A stretch of DNA of 44,924 nucleotides from DASXBJ01 sp036491755 (GTDB lineage Bacteria > Chloroflexota > Dormibacteria > Dormibacterales > Dormibacteraceae), in assembly GCA_036491755.1 (NCBI GenBank), contig DASXBJ010000047.1:1-44924 (forward strand), in the 5' to 3' direction. The notes under the pieces are model-generated. The model did no database searches, was not told the origin of the DNA, and was given only the letters and a program-made list of their open reading frames with translations. Positions 1-8,388 of this stretch are shown piece after piece. Made by a program: the position numbers and the translations under genes. Every line of letters begins with the position of its first letter. The stretch's first letter is position 1.

Positions 1-613
1 TTTCGATGTCGGACCGGTCGAGGTCCGCGAACAGCGCCAGGTCGTCCGCGCGCGAGATGAAGCGGATCGGCAGCACGACGTCGTTCTTGAAGAACCCATC
101 GGGCGTGATCACAACGCCGATCAGCTCTTCTTTGTCGTAGAGAAGGGCCTGGACCCTGCCGAGCCGCTGTCCGGAGTTGCCCAGCATGACGTTCTCGTCG
201 TCGTCGATCTCGATGGTGGTGCTCGGCTTGTTGGCGACCTCCTCCTGTGGCGGGAGTCCCAGCGCGCCACCGAGCATCTCGGCCTCCTCGAGCACGGCTT
301 CGCCCGAAGTCAGGGGTCTGAAGCGGTAGCTCAGGTAGGGCTGCTGGTCGCGAATCTCCTGCGCCGACAGGGAGAGCCTGATCACGTCGTTGGTCGCCGA
401 CTCGACCGCGGAGATCGGCACCACCACCTCGTCCGTGACGAAGAGCTTTTCGGCGGCGACAAGGCGGCTCACCAGCGAGCGATCGTCCTTGACCACCAGG
501 GCTGTGGGATCGAAACCGTCCTGCTGAACGAGCACGCTCGCCAGGACGCCGGCCTTGCTGCCGTCGCTGGCCTGGACGTCCGCGCCAAGCCGAAAATCGG
601 ATAGCTCCGGCAT
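1..613 (-). CDS. PRC-barrel domain protein (C-terminus cut by window edge)
   Basis: Reading leftward from ATG 613, the frame stays open for 204 codons to the window edge, so the C-terminus is missing. The protein starts MPELSDFRLGADVQASDG, and residues about 8-85 resemble a PRC-barrel: a short beta-rich domain with GVLASVLVQ followed by ALVVKDDR and VVVPISAVES. A second similar unit begins near residue 130 (NVMLGNSGQRLGRVQALLYD, then VVLPIRFISR). PRC-barrels occur in photosynthetic reaction-centre H subunits, RimM and many small stress or membrane-associated proteins; the actual role here is unknown. No signal peptide or membrane segment is visible. No clear Shine-Dalgarno sequence precedes the start. 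It is divergent from the small membrane protein at 777, with about 160 bp between them that must hold both promoters. The family call is fairly safe; the function is not. Confidence 0.72.
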   Translation of the reverse strand, partial: MPELSDFRLGADVQASDGSKAGVLASVLVQQDGFDPTALVVKDDRSLVSRLVAAEKLFVTDEVVVPISAVESATNDVIRLSLSAQEIRDQQPYLSYRFRPLTSGEAVLEEAEMLGGALGLPPQEEVANKPSTTIEIDDDENVMLGNSGQRLGRVQALLYDKEELIGVVITPDGFFKNDVVLPIRFISRADDLALFADLDRSDIE

Positions 614-776
614 CTCGAAACCATTATGGAGAGGAGCTCGTCCCCGACGTCGAGGTGCCCGCTGAGAGCGTCTACCCTATTCGCCGATGATCGCGCGCGC
701 TGAGGTGGTGGGCAGGGTCCTGGGGACTTTCTGGTAGACCGGCGCATCCGCCTCTGGCAATGGCGCACGAAGGCTC

Positions 777-1232
777 ATGCGTGATCACGATTTGAACGCG
801 AGTCGCGTGGTGATCGGCGCAGCTGTGATCATCCTGGGCGCCGTGATCCTGGCCGCCGCCACGATGGGTCACAACCCAGCCGCGCCCGAGGTACTGCCTC
901 CGGCGTCTGGTCCTTCCGTGTCGGGGCTTTGCTCCGCGTCGCTCTCATACGACGGCGCCGGGAACGCCTCTCCACTCTTCTGCGCCGGAGGCAACCTCAA
1001 CCGGCTGGCGTGGAGGTACTACGCAGGCAAGCAGCTCAGCGTGATGGGGCTTGGCATCTTTGCCGCAGACACCGACGTCGCCACCGCATTGCGTCAGGAC
1101 CTGAGCGGCGGCGCGCCGAGCGCGGTTGAGTGCAACGCGTACCGGCTCGCGTCGGCGTACTACGGCTGGAAGTTCGGCTTCGATCCTGCCGCCGGCATCC
1201 TCACCCCGACATGCACCATTCGTATTCGCTGA
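777..1232 (+). CDS. Small signal-anchored protein of unknown function
   Basis: 151 residues. The N-terminus has a few charged residues followed by one hydrophobic segment (about 10-30, VVIGAAVIILGAVILAAA), then a Pro/Ser/Gly-rich linker and a soluble domain outside the membrane with four cysteines (near SGLCSAS, PLFCAGG, VECNAY, TPTCTI), which could form two disulfides. I do not recognise the family. The ATG at 777 is weakly supported by GAAGG just upstream. Its 3' end lies close to, and possibly inside, the start region of the ABC ATPase that follows on the same strand, so it may be the first gene of that operon. Confidence 0.6.
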   Translation: MRDHDLNASRVVIGAAVIILGAVILAAATMGHNPAAPEVLPPASGPSVSGLCSASLSYDGAGNASPLFCAGGNLNRLAWRYYAGKQLSVMGLGIFAADTDVATALRQDLSGGAPSAVECNAYRLASAYYGWKFGFDPAAGILTPTCTIRIR

Positions 1233-1270
1233 CGAGCCCGCTCCCCTCTCCCGCTTCATACTTGCGGGCT

Positions 1271-2191
1271 GTGCCCGGAACGGGACTCCAGATCCAAGGC
1301 ATTTCCAAGCGCTACGGCTCGCTCGTCGCCGTGAACGACCTCACCCTTGACGTGCGCCCGGACGAGGTGTTCGGCTTCGTCGGCAGCAACGGCGCGGGCA
1401 AAACCACGACCATGCGGATCATTCTCGGCGTCCTCGACGCCGACGGCGGAGAGGTGCTGTGGGACGGCTCCCCGATCGACTTCGAGGTCCGCCGCCGGAT
1501 CGGCTACATGCCCGAGGAGCGCGGCTTGTATCCGAAGATGCGGATCGGCGAGCAGCTCCGCTACCTGGCCCAGCTGCATGGCGCCAGCGCGGCGCAGGCC
1601 ACGGCCGCCGTCAAGCTGTGGCTCGACCGCTTCGGGCTCAGCGCACGGACCAAAGACGAGGTGCAGAAGCTGAGCCATGGCAACCAGCAGCGGGTCCAGC
1701 TGGCTGCTGCCCTGGTGTTCGAGCCGCTGATGCTGATCCTCGATGAGCCGTTCGCCGGCCTCGACCCGGAAGCGGTTGACTCGATGAGCGAAGTGCTCCA
1801 CGAGCGCGCGGCCGCCGGGATACCGGTCATTTTCTCGAGCCACCAGCTGGACCTCGTCGAGCGCATCTGCGACCGCGTCGGCATCATCCAGCGCGGGCAC
1901 CTGATCGCCAGCGGGACAATCGACGAGCTCCGCGGCCATGGCCCCGAGCGCATCTGGGTGGACGCGCCTGCTGCGCCCTCCGGCTGGGCGACACACGTGG
2001 CGGGCGCGACGGTGGCGCGGACGGAGGGGTCTCGGGTCCTGGTTCAGCTCGAGCCATCAGGAGACGACCAGGCACTTCTTCAGGCCGCACTGGCGACGGG
2101 ACCGGTTCGCGAGTTCCGCCGAGACCTGCCGAGCCTGCTTGACGTGTTCCGCGAAGCGATGAGCGAGTCCAGGGTTGCCACGCCTGCCTGA
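1271..2191 (+). CDS. ABC-2-type exporter ATP-binding protein (NatA-like)
   Basis: Cytoplasmic ATPase of an ABC exporter that pairs with the permease directly downstream. From GTG 1271 it is 306 residues. Walker A is GSNGAGKT (38-45), the signature is LSHGNQQR (134-141) and Walker B is MLILDEP (154-160), followed by an H-loop histidine (SSHQLDLV). The stretch after about residue 220 is the C-terminal extension usual in NatA/CcmA-like ATPases. The frame is open further upstream; an ATG at 1211 would overlap the preceding gene, but only the 1271 start leaves the normal short lead-in (PGTGLQIQGISKRYG). The substrate cannot be told from sequence; NatAB homologues export sodium, drugs or peptides. 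Confidence 0.88.
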   Translation: MPGTGLQIQGISKRYGSLVAVNDLTLDVRPDEVFGFVGSNGAGKTTTMRIILGVLDADGGEVLWDGSPIDFEVRRRIGYMPEERGLYPKMRIGEQLRYLAQLHGASAAQATAAVKLWLDRFGLSARTKDEVQKLSHGNQQRVQLAAALVFEPLMLILDEPFAGLDPEAVDSMSEVLHERAAAGIPVIFSSHQLDLVERICDRVGIIQRGHLIASGTIDELRGHGPERIWVDAPAAPSGWATHVAGATVARTEGSRVLVQLEPSGDDQALLQAALATGPVREFRRDLPSLLDVFREAMSESRVATPA

Positions 2192-2192
2192 C

Positions 2193-3395
2193 GTGCCCGG
2201 CGCCGGCCAGGAGGCGCTTCGCACCTTCTATCTGATCGCTCGCCGCGAATTCATCACACGGGTGCGGAGTCGCATCTTCCTGATCGGGACCGTCCTGCTG
2301 ATGCTCCTGCTCGCCGGCTATATCGTCCTGCAGGCGGTCGTGCTCAACCGATCAACCGCGACAGTCAAAATTGGTTTCACGGGAGCGGCCACCGCGCTGG
2401 CGCGGCCGCTGCAAGCAGCCGCTGGCGCGCAGGGAACGAAGATCGACGCCTCGAACGTCAATTCCGTGTCGGCCGGTCAGGCGCAGGTTCGCAGCGGCGA
2501 TCTGGACGCCCTGGTGAGCGGAGACCCCAGCGGCCCGCAGGTCGACGTCAAGGACTCGCTGGACCCTACGGTGGGCGCCACCCTGACAGGACTCGTCCAG
2601 CAGGCCGCACTCAACCAGGCGATCACCGCCAGCGGCGGTAACCCGGCCGCCATCGACGCCAAGGTGGCCAGCGCAACCATCCATCTCAACCTGCTCGACC
2701 CCCAAGCGGCGATGCGGACGCAGCGCACCGTGGTCGGCATCTTCGTGGCGGCGCTCCTTTACGTCGCGCTCCTGATCTACGGGCAGATCGTCGCGGCGGG
2801 CGTGGTCGAGGAGAAGGCCAACCGCATCATCGAGATCCTTCTCTCGACAGTGCGGCCGCGGCAGGTGCTGCTCGGCAAGGTGGTCGGAATCGGACTGATG
2901 GGATTCCTGCAGCTGCTGCTCCTGGGCGCGGTCGCGCTTATCGCGGGGACGCAAACGCATGTCATTGACGTGCCGTCCGTCGGGATCCCGGCCGTTCTCG
3001 GCGGCCTTCTGTGGTTCGTGCTCGGCTTCGTCTTCTTCGCGCTGATCTATGCCGCGGGCGGCTCGCTCGTATCGCGTCAGGAGGACCTTGCCGCGGTGAC
3101 ATCGCCGATAACGATGCTGATCGTCGCCACCTATCTCGCCTTCTTCTGGGTCCTGTCCAACCAGGACAATCCACTCGCGATAGTGCTTTCGGTGATCCCT
3201 CCCTTCGCGCCGATATTGATGCCCGCGCGTATGGCCACCGGGGATGCGCAGGCCTGGCAGGTGGTCGTGGCGGTCGTGCTGACAGTGGCGGCCATCGCCG
3301 GTATGAATGCGCTGGCAGCCCGGATCTACTCCAACTCCGTTTTGAAAGTCGGCTCACGTGTCAAGTTTCTCGAGGCGTGGCGAGGCGCCCGGTAG
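2193..3395 (+). CDS. ABC-2-type exporter permease (NatB-like)
   Basis: About 400 residues. It has one N-terminal membrane helix (FLIGTVLLMLLLAGYIVL), a large extracytoplasmic region of roughly 140 residues, then five or so helices, the last near VVVAVVLTVAAIAGMNAL. This is the ABC2_membrane_3/NatB layout. The segment VVEEKANRIIEILLSTVRP, on the cytoplasmic side, is the conserved motif of this family and is thought to contact the ATPase. GTG 2193 lies one base after the ATPase stop; a TTG at 2175 would instead overlap that stop, and neither has a good ribosome-binding site, so translational coupling is likely. Its 3' end overlaps the 3' end of the convergent MFS gene by 35 bp. Confidence 0.88.
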   Translation: MPGAGQEALRTFYLIARREFITRVRSRIFLIGTVLLMLLLAGYIVLQAVVLNRSTATVKIGFTGAATALARPLQAAAGAQGTKIDASNVNSVSAGQAQVRSGDLDALVSGDPSGPQVDVKDSLDPTVGATLTGLVQQAALNQAITASGGNPAAIDAKVASATIHLNLLDPQAAMRTQRTVVGIFVAALLYVALLIYGQIVAAGVVEEKANRIIEILLSTVRPRQVLLGKVVGIGLMGFLQLLLLGAVALIAGTQTHVIDVPSVGIPAVLGGLLWFVLGFVFFALIYAAGGSLVSRQEDLAAVTSPITMLIVATYLAFFWVLSNQDNPLAIVLSVIPPFAPILMPARMATGDAQAWQVVVAVVLTVAAIAGMNALAARIYSNSVLKVGSRVKFLEAWRGAR

Positions 3396-4605
3396 TCTGG
3401 CCGAAGGCCCTGACGAAAAGGGGCAGCACGACTCCGAGCAGAACACCGCTTGCCAGCAGCGCGGCGCGGATCGACACTCCGGTTGCCACCAAGCCGATGA
3501 TTGGCCCGCCGACGATCTGGCCGAGCGCGTCCGCCTGACCGTCGACCGAGAACAGCGTCGCGCGGTTGGCGGAGTCCAGCGAGTGATTCAGCCACGCGCG
3601 CTGCACCGGGTAGAACACCTGCCGCAAGACGGCGGCCAGCCAGATGAACGCGACGGCGACGCCAAGATTGATCGCGAGCGCGAAACCCGCCACCAGCACC
3701 GCGCGCAAGGCGCTGAACGCGAAGAGCGATCGCGTGACCGCTTTGTGATCGGACAGGTCGAGGCGGCGGCGGATGAGTTGGGTCGCGCCGATGCCGATCA
3801 GCGCGGAGCCGCCGCTGATGACGCCGAACCAGAGGACCGGCGAAAGGCCGCCCAAGCTCGGCAGCCCGATGTCCTTGATGAAGTGCACCTGGTAGAGCCG
3901 GTCGACGCCTTCTCCTGACAGGCCCCAGAGCATGGTGATCGCGAGGATGGTGACCAACAGCGGCCGGCCTTTGATGGCGCCAATCGATGACCTGACGCCG
4001 GTGGCCATCCGCGCGAGGCCGCCGGATTCTCGCGGAATCGCGCGAAAGCCGTCCTCCGTCATCGCGGCGGCGAGGTAGCCGGCGAGCAGCAGGAAGCCGG
4101 CGCCCCCGGCAACGATGGGAAGGTTCAGGCGAACGGACGCGAGGCCGACCGCGACGAGGATCCCGAGCAGGCTTGCGACCTGGCCGAGCTGGGATCCGCG
4201 CAGGAACAGGCGCCCCGCCGCCTCCTGGCCCACCTCATCGGTGATCCAGGCGTCGTCGGCGCCGTCCGAGAGGGTGATGCCGACGCCCCAAACGACCTGC
4301 GCGAGGGCGATCGCGGCAAAGTGCGGGACCAGGCCTTCGAGAATGAATCCGGCGCCCACCAGGGCGTAGCCGGCGCCGACGGCCCAGCGGCGGCTGAAGG
4401 CATCGGCGAGCAGGCCGGTCGGGACCTGGAACACGAGGCAGGTGAGCTCGAGCACGGAGCCGACGAGCAGCAGGCGAAGCGGATCGAGGTGCGCCACCTC
4501 GACCTGGTAGACGAGGTTGGTCGTGGCGACGGTGCTGAACGCAAGCGACGAGCCTGCGCTCAGGACGAGGTAGACAAAGCCTGGGTCCCTGGAACGGATC
4601 GACAC
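3361..4605 (-). CDS. Major facilitator superfamily transporter
   Basis: 414 residues with about 12 hydrophobic segments, so a full-length inner-membrane MFS carrier. Between helices 2 and 3 the motif-A-like loop GLLADAFSRRWAVG is present. A short acidic loop (LSDGADDAWITDEVG) follows helix 4, typical of the MFS_1 drug or metabolite exporters annotated as YfmO/tetracycline-resistance-like, but the substrate is unknown. The GTG start at 4605 has a strong Shine-Dalgarno (GGGAGGAG, 8 bases upstream). The 209 bp upstream (4606-4814) hold G-rich runs but no convincing gene or riboswitch. Its 3' end runs 35 bp into the convergent ABC permease gene. Confidence 0.85.
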   Translation of the reverse strand: MSIRSRDPGFVYLVLSAGSSLAFSTVATTNLVYQVEVAHLDPLRLLLVGSVLELTCLVFQVPTGLLADAFSRRWAVGAGYALVGAGFILEGLVPHFAAIALAQVVWGVGITLSDGADDAWITDEVGQEAAGRLFLRGSQLGQVASLLGILVAVGLASVRLNLPIVAGGAGFLLLAGYLAAAMTEDGFRAIPRESGGLARMATGVRSSIGAIKGRPLLVTILAITMLWGLSGEGVDRLYQVHFIKDIGLPSLGGLSPVLWFGVISGGSALIGIGATQLIRRRLDLSDHKAVTRSLFAFSALRAVLVAGFALAINLGVAVAFIWLAAVLRQVFYPVQRAWLNHSLDSANRATLFSVDGQADALGQIVGGPIIGLVATGVSIRAALLASGVLLGVVLPLFVRAFGQTTGRLATPRET

Positions 4606-4814
4606 CTGAACGATCTCCTCCCGCCGGCACGAGGGCGCGGCGAATCAACGTTGGGATCGGGAGGTGATCCAGCAGGCCCCCACAAGGGGCAGGGAGCCGG
4701 GGGGGAGCCGGGCTAGAGATCTCCCGCGACGTCATGGACGCTCGCGGGTGCTCTCACTGCGCGAAATTCTAGGCCGATCAGGCGCGTGTAAACGCCATCC
4801 TTCGTTCTCCCGCG

Positions 4815-5963
4815 TCAGGGGTTGGGTTGCGCCGTGGCCACCCGTCTCGCGATCAGGAAGGCAAAAAAGGTGCCGAACGCGACCACTGACAGGACCACCG
4901 GAGCGCCGCCCAGGCCGACTCGGGCGATCACGAACCCGATCGCCGCCGGGATCAGCGCCCCCCCGACCATGGCGCCCGGAAACAGCCACGATGTGGCCCG
5001 CGCGTCGTCAGGCAGGCGCCTGGCCAGCCAGACGATGGCGGTGGGAAAGATGGGGGCGATGACCAGGCCTGTGACGACGTAGGCGACCGGCGCCGGCCGT
5101 CCGAACGCCGCGACCAGCAGGGCGATTGCGCCGAGGACTGAGGCCGTGATGACGATCACCGGCTCGGGGACACGTGATGGAATCAACCCGGCGAGCAGCC
5201 GTCCGACCGCCATCGCGAGCCAGAAACCAGACGTGAAGGCAGCCGCGGTGCCGGGCGACAGGCCGGTGAAGACGAGATGGGAGGTCGACCATCCGCCGAC
5301 GCCGGCTTCGGTGCCGACATACAGCCCGAACGCGATCACGAAGAGAGGAATCAGGCCGCTGGGCGGTCGCGCATTCGCCGTGGATCTGACCGGCATCCGG
5401 CCCGGGATTCGGATTCCCTGAGGGAGAAGTGCCAGGGTCAAGATTGCCACGCCCCCGAAAAGCAGAGCGAAGTGGTGCTCGCCCAGAAGCGTGACCAGGA
5501 TGGGACCAAGCACCGCGCCGGCGCCGAACGAGCCGTTCAGCATGTTGAGGACTGCCGATCGCCTGGCACCGGCGCTGTGCGCGACGATCTGGTTCAGGCC
5601 GATGTCCAGCACGCCGAAACCGATCCCGACCAGGAATACGCCGCCCAGCAAGGCCGGCCACGCCGGCGCGACCGCAACCAGGGTGCAGCCGAGCGCCACG
5701 GAGGCCAGCCCGGCAGCCACGACGTGACGGTTCGGATACCGCTCCATCGCGTAGACCGACCCGAGCACGCCGGCAAGCGCGCCCGCGAAATGAGCGCTCA
5801 GCACGGCGCCGGCGATGGGGAGGCTGACCTCGAAGCGATGGGAGAGGAACAGCAGGAGCGGCCCGTATGACGACGCGACCACGCCGATGAGCAGAAACGC
5901 GGCCGCGATGGCACCCAGGTCGCGCCTCGACAGGATCGTGCGGTCTTCGAGCTCAGAGGTCAC
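4815..5963 (-). CDS. MFS transporter, sugar-permease (FucP/GlcP-like) branch
   Basis: 382 residues from GTG 5963, with about 12 membrane helices. The motif GLYVGTEAGVGGWSTSHLV in the seventh helix resembles the GxYxGxExxxGxW pattern of fucose/glucose-permease-like MFS proteins, which are proton symporters. Substrate unknown. The frame is open to 6080, but a start beyond 5963 would run into the divergent gene beginning at 6010, so 5963 is preferred. No Shine-Dalgarno is seen before it, and a short AT-rich element (CAATATCAC) lies 10-20 bases upstream, so a leaderless transcript is possible. Confidence 0.83.
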   Translation of the reverse strand: MTSELEDRTILSRRDLGAIAAAFLLIGVVASSYGPLLLFLSHRFEVSLPIAGAVLSAHFAGALAGVLGSVYAMERYPNRHVVAAGLASVALGCTLVAVAPAWPALLGGVFLVGIGFGVLDIGLNQIVAHSAGARRSAVLNMLNGSFGAGAVLGPILVTLLGEHHFALLFGGVAILTLALLPQGIRIPGRMPVRSTANARPPSGLIPLFVIAFGLYVGTEAGVGGWSTSHLVFTGLSPGTAAAFTSGFWLAMAVGRLLAGLIPSRVPEPVIVITASVLGAIALLVAAFGRPAPVAYVVTGLVIAPIFPTAIVWLARRLPDDARATSWLFPGAMVGGALIPAAIGFVIARVGLGGAPVVLSVVAFGTFFAFLIARRVATAQPNP

Positions 5964-6009
5964 GTGCGAATGGTGATATTGACCGGCTTGGCGACTTAAC
6001 CTCGGCGTC

Positions 6010-6492
6010 GTGAGTCGCTCGCGCGCCTGGCCGCTCCTCGCCGTTGCAGTCGTGGTCATGTTCCTGGGTGGTGTCGCCACGCTCTGGTTTTCAGCGAGCG
6101 CGGTCCATCATCTTGCCTACCAGCAAGAGTTCTGTTTTGCCGAATGGTGCGTCACCCCCACCTCGTACGCGGCGGCGCCGGACGAGGTGACGGTAGGCAT
6201 GCGCGTGAGGAGCGACGCCAGGTCAGCCGTTCAGCGCCCTGACCATCCACAGGCATGGCTCATCGAGGGCTCGGAGCTCCGGATCGGCGGCCGTCAGCCG
6301 AAACTGGAACGGGTGTTGGGCCCCGGCGAAACTTTCGACACCTCGCTTGCATTCCCGGCTGCAGCCTTCGGCGCTTGCCCCCGCCTCCTCGTCAGCGAGG
6401 GCGCCTGGCCGGCGTTTCTCGGCCTCGGCTATGCACCGAGTCCGTTCACGGAATCCGTCGATTGGCCGCTGTGCAAGTCCGGGTTGGAGTGA
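6010..6492 (+). CDS. Small signal-anchored protein of unknown function
   Basis: 160 residues from a GTG start. One hydrophobic segment (about 8-30, LLAVAVVVMFLGGVATLWF) is followed by a soluble, probably extracytoplasmic domain with cysteine pairs (FCFAEWC near 41-47, plus two later Cys). The domain contains short beta-like strands (EVTVGMRVRSD, LERVLGPGETFDTSLAF), reminiscent of small immunoglobulin-like folds, but I do not recognise a family. It ends about 20 bp before the PaiB-like gene on the same strand, so the two may be co-transcribed. Confidence 0.6.
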   Translation: MSRSRAWPLLAVAVVVMFLGGVATLWFSASAVHHLAYQQEFCFAEWCVTPTSYAAAPDEVTVGMRVRSDARSAVQRPDHPQAWLIEGSELRIGGRQPKLERVLGPGETFDTSLAFPAAAFGACPRLLVSEGAWPAFLGLGYAPSPFTESVDWPLCKSGLE

Positions 6493-6514
6493 CGCGAGTG
6501 GCACACTGAGCGGC

Positions 6515-7123
6515 GTGTTTGCCAGCTCCAACTATCCACCCGACCTCGCCGCCGCCGAGCGCTTCGTGGCTGAGATGCGCCACGGCACGCTGATCGCCTG
6601 CGCGGAAGGCGGCTACCCGCAGGTGAGCATCCTTCCGTTCGTGAAGAGCGGCGACATGATCGAGCTCCACTGCGTGCAGGCCGACCCGACATTCGAGGCG
6701 GTGCAGAGAACGCCGCGCGTGACCTTCTTCATCTCCGACTTCCTGGCCTGGTCGCCGCACAGCTGGGTCGATGAGGTTGACGCCGGCCGCGCCACTCTCC
6801 ACTTCCGAGCCGTGGCTTTCGAATGCGACGTCGAGAAGGTGTCGACTGAGCCGACTGACGTGGCCGGAGCGCTCAGCAGGCTCGTGGCGTCGTATGAGCC
6901 AAAGGCCTCATACGAGCCGATCCAGGTGGGTGATTTCTACGGCGCCCGCCTGAAGCGCCTGGCGACGATGCAGCTGCGGGTCGTGAAGAGCCACGTCAAG
7001 TTCAAGACTGGGCCTGCCGGCACGAAGGAAACGAAGCTGAAGGTCGCGGAAAGGTTGCGCGAGCGCGCCGAGGGAGGCGACATCCGGGCGGCCGACGTGA
7101 TCGAGAAGGCGGTTCGGGGCTAG
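6515..7123 (+). CDS. PaiB-like flavin-binding split-barrel protein
   Basis: 202 residues from GTG 6515. The order of motifs resembles the PaiB/'FMN-binding negative transcriptional regulator' group of the pyridoxamine-phosphate-oxidase-like split barrels: N-terminal FASSNYPPDLAAAERFV, a beta strand reading QVSILPFV, then HCVQADPTFEAV and SWVDEVDAGRATLHFRAV. Members bind FMN; Bacillus PaiB was described as a regulator, but most are uncharacterised and could be oxidoreductases. The frame is open further upstream, but that part overlaps the previous gene and does not look like a protein of this family. A hairpin lies 16 bp past the stop. Confidence 0.68.
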   Translation: MFASSNYPPDLAAAERFVAEMRHGTLIACAEGGYPQVSILPFVKSGDMIELHCVQADPTFEAVQRTPRVTFFISDFLAWSPHSWVDEVDAGRATLHFRAVAFECDVEKVSTEPTDVAGALSRLVASYEPKASYEPIQVGDFYGARLKRLATMQLRVVKSHVKFKTGPAGTKETKLKVAERLRERAEGGDIRAADVIEKAVRG

Positions 7124-7138
7124 GCACGCCGAAGGGCA

Positions 7139-7163
7139 AGAGGGACCTGGGGAGAGTCCCTCT
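7139..7163. terminator. Hairpin between convergent genes
   Basis: Arms AGAGGGAC (7139-7146) and GTCCCTCT (7156-7163) pair perfectly over 8 bp around a 9-base loop. It sits between two convergent stop codons (7123 and 7186), so it could end transcription from both sides. There is no T-tract, as is usual in GC-rich genomes. Confidence 0.5.
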
Positions 7164-7185
7164 CGCCACGGTCGGCGACGACGAT

Positions 7186-7512
7186 CTAGCGGTCCTGAGC
7201 TCCGGTCCGGATGGGCTTCTGGAGGCCCTGGTCGGCGGCCGGGACGGTCGCGTGCGCGTTGGGATCTCGCTGCGCGGGAGGAAACTGGGATTCGGTGTGA
7301 AGCTGCCAGAAGGCGGCGTTCCGCTCCCGTGCGTCAGGAGCCTGCACGTCGGTCGTGACGGACTTCACGTACGCGGGCGCGCTCGCTGCGCCCATGCCCC
7401 TGGCGAGAAATGCACCCGCCACGCCGAGGGCCGCGACCGCAAACAATGCGGCGACCGCGATCCAGATCTTGGAGCTCTTCGCCCCCGTCTCGTATGTCCT
7501 TCTGACTTCCAT
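7186..7512 (-). CDS. Small membrane protein of unknown function
   Basis: 108 residues: a short basic N-terminus, one hydrophobic helix (about 16-38, IWIAVAALFAVAALGVAGAFLA), then a soluble tail of about 70 residues rich in Ala, Pro and Gln. The ATG at 7512 has a good Shine-Dalgarno (GAGGAG, 6 bases away), which supports a real gene. I recognise no family. The 143 bp between it and the upstream crp-like gene (7656) hold no obvious gene. Confidence 0.6.
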   Translation of the reverse strand: MEVRRTYETGAKSSKIWIAVAALFAVAALGVAGAFLARGMGAASAPAYVKSVTTDVQAPDARERNAAFWQLHTESQFPPAQRDPNAHATVPAADQGLQKPIRTGAQDR

Positions 7513-7655
7513 TTCACGCTCCTCGCTTGAATTTGTTGGCCGGGTCGAATGGAGCGTAGGGGCCGTCGTTTTGGTCTCCTATGCCGGCCGGCACACTTCG
7601 CGGGTGACGTTCGACACAACCGGCTGAACCAGCGCGGGCGTCGCGGAGGTCGCCG

Positions 7656-8351
7656 CTAGAAGCCGCGGCGGCGAAGGTCTTCCGCGCGAAGGATCGTGAT
7701 GCGACCCCTGTCGAGCCTGATCAAGCCGAGCGAGGCGAAACGGCTGAGGGCCCGATTCACGTTCTCGCGGCTGGCCCCGACCAGGCCCGCGAGATTGCGC
7801 TGGGAAAGGGGCACTGAGACTTCCGTTCCCGAGTCCTCTGCCGCTCCCCGCGCGGCCGCCAGCTCCAGCAGCTTGCGCGCGACCCGGCCGGGGATGTCGT
7901 GGAACGCGAGGTCGGCAAATGACTCGTCCTTGCGCCGGATGTAGTCGCTGAGCACGGTGATCACGCGCCACATCGCGGCCGGGTGCGCCTGCAGGAAGGA
8001 GACCATGACGCTCCTCTGTATGACCAGGCATTCGGTTTCGACGAGCGCCTGGGCATCGGCGCTTCGCAGCGCGTCCTCCTGGAGGACGGCGAGCTCACCG
8101 AACAGCTCTCCCGGACCGAGGACCGCGAAGACTGCCTCGCCCCCCGCCTCGGTGGTGCGGGAGATCTTCACCTCCCCGCTGGTGACCAGGTGGAGGCGAT
8201 CACCGGGATCGCCCTCCTGGAAGATGAAGGAGCCGGCCGCAAACCGCCGGTTCCGGAACTGGGAGAGCAGCGGCTCCAGCTGGCTCGGTGTAAACCCGGC
8301 GAATAGCCGCGTCCTGCTGAGCAGAGCAAGGGTGTCGCCCGTGGCGCCCAC
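7656..8351 (-). CDS. Crp/Fnr family transcriptional regulator
   Basis: 231 residues from GTG 8351. Residues about 15-120 form a cyclic-nucleotide-binding-type beta roll (FIFQEGDPGDRLHLVTSGEVKI, with the cassette FGELAVL before a short Arg-containing stretch). Residues about 140-160 are the long dimerisation helix. The C-terminal winged helix (about 165-230) has PLSQRNLAGLVGASRENVNRALSRF, a typical Crp helix-turn-helix. No cysteine cluster for an iron-sulfur centre is present, so it is Crp-like rather than Fnr-like; whether it binds cAMP is unclear. It starts 37 bp after the peptidase gene stop in the same direction and is probably co-transcribed with the cell-division operon. Confidence 0.9.
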   Translation of the reverse strand: MGATGDTLALLSRTRLFAGFTPSQLEPLLSQFRNRRFAAGSFIFQEGDPGDRLHLVTSGEVKISRTTEAGGEAVFAVLGPGELFGELAVLQEDALRSADAQALVETECLVIQRSVMVSFLQAHPAAMWRVITVLSDYIRRKDESFADLAFHDIPGRVARKLLELAAARGAAEDSGTEVSVPLSQRNLAGLVGASRENVNRALSRFASLGLIRLDRGRITILRAEDLRRRGF

Positions 8352-8388
8352 GCCCGAACAATGCCACAGGTATCGAGCGGTGGAGTGG

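Noticed and set aside
4606..4814. Possible T-box or other riboswitch before the first MFS gene
   Set aside because: G-rich repeats and a GATC pair are visible, but no T-box sequence (TGGNACC) or any other conserved riboswitch core.
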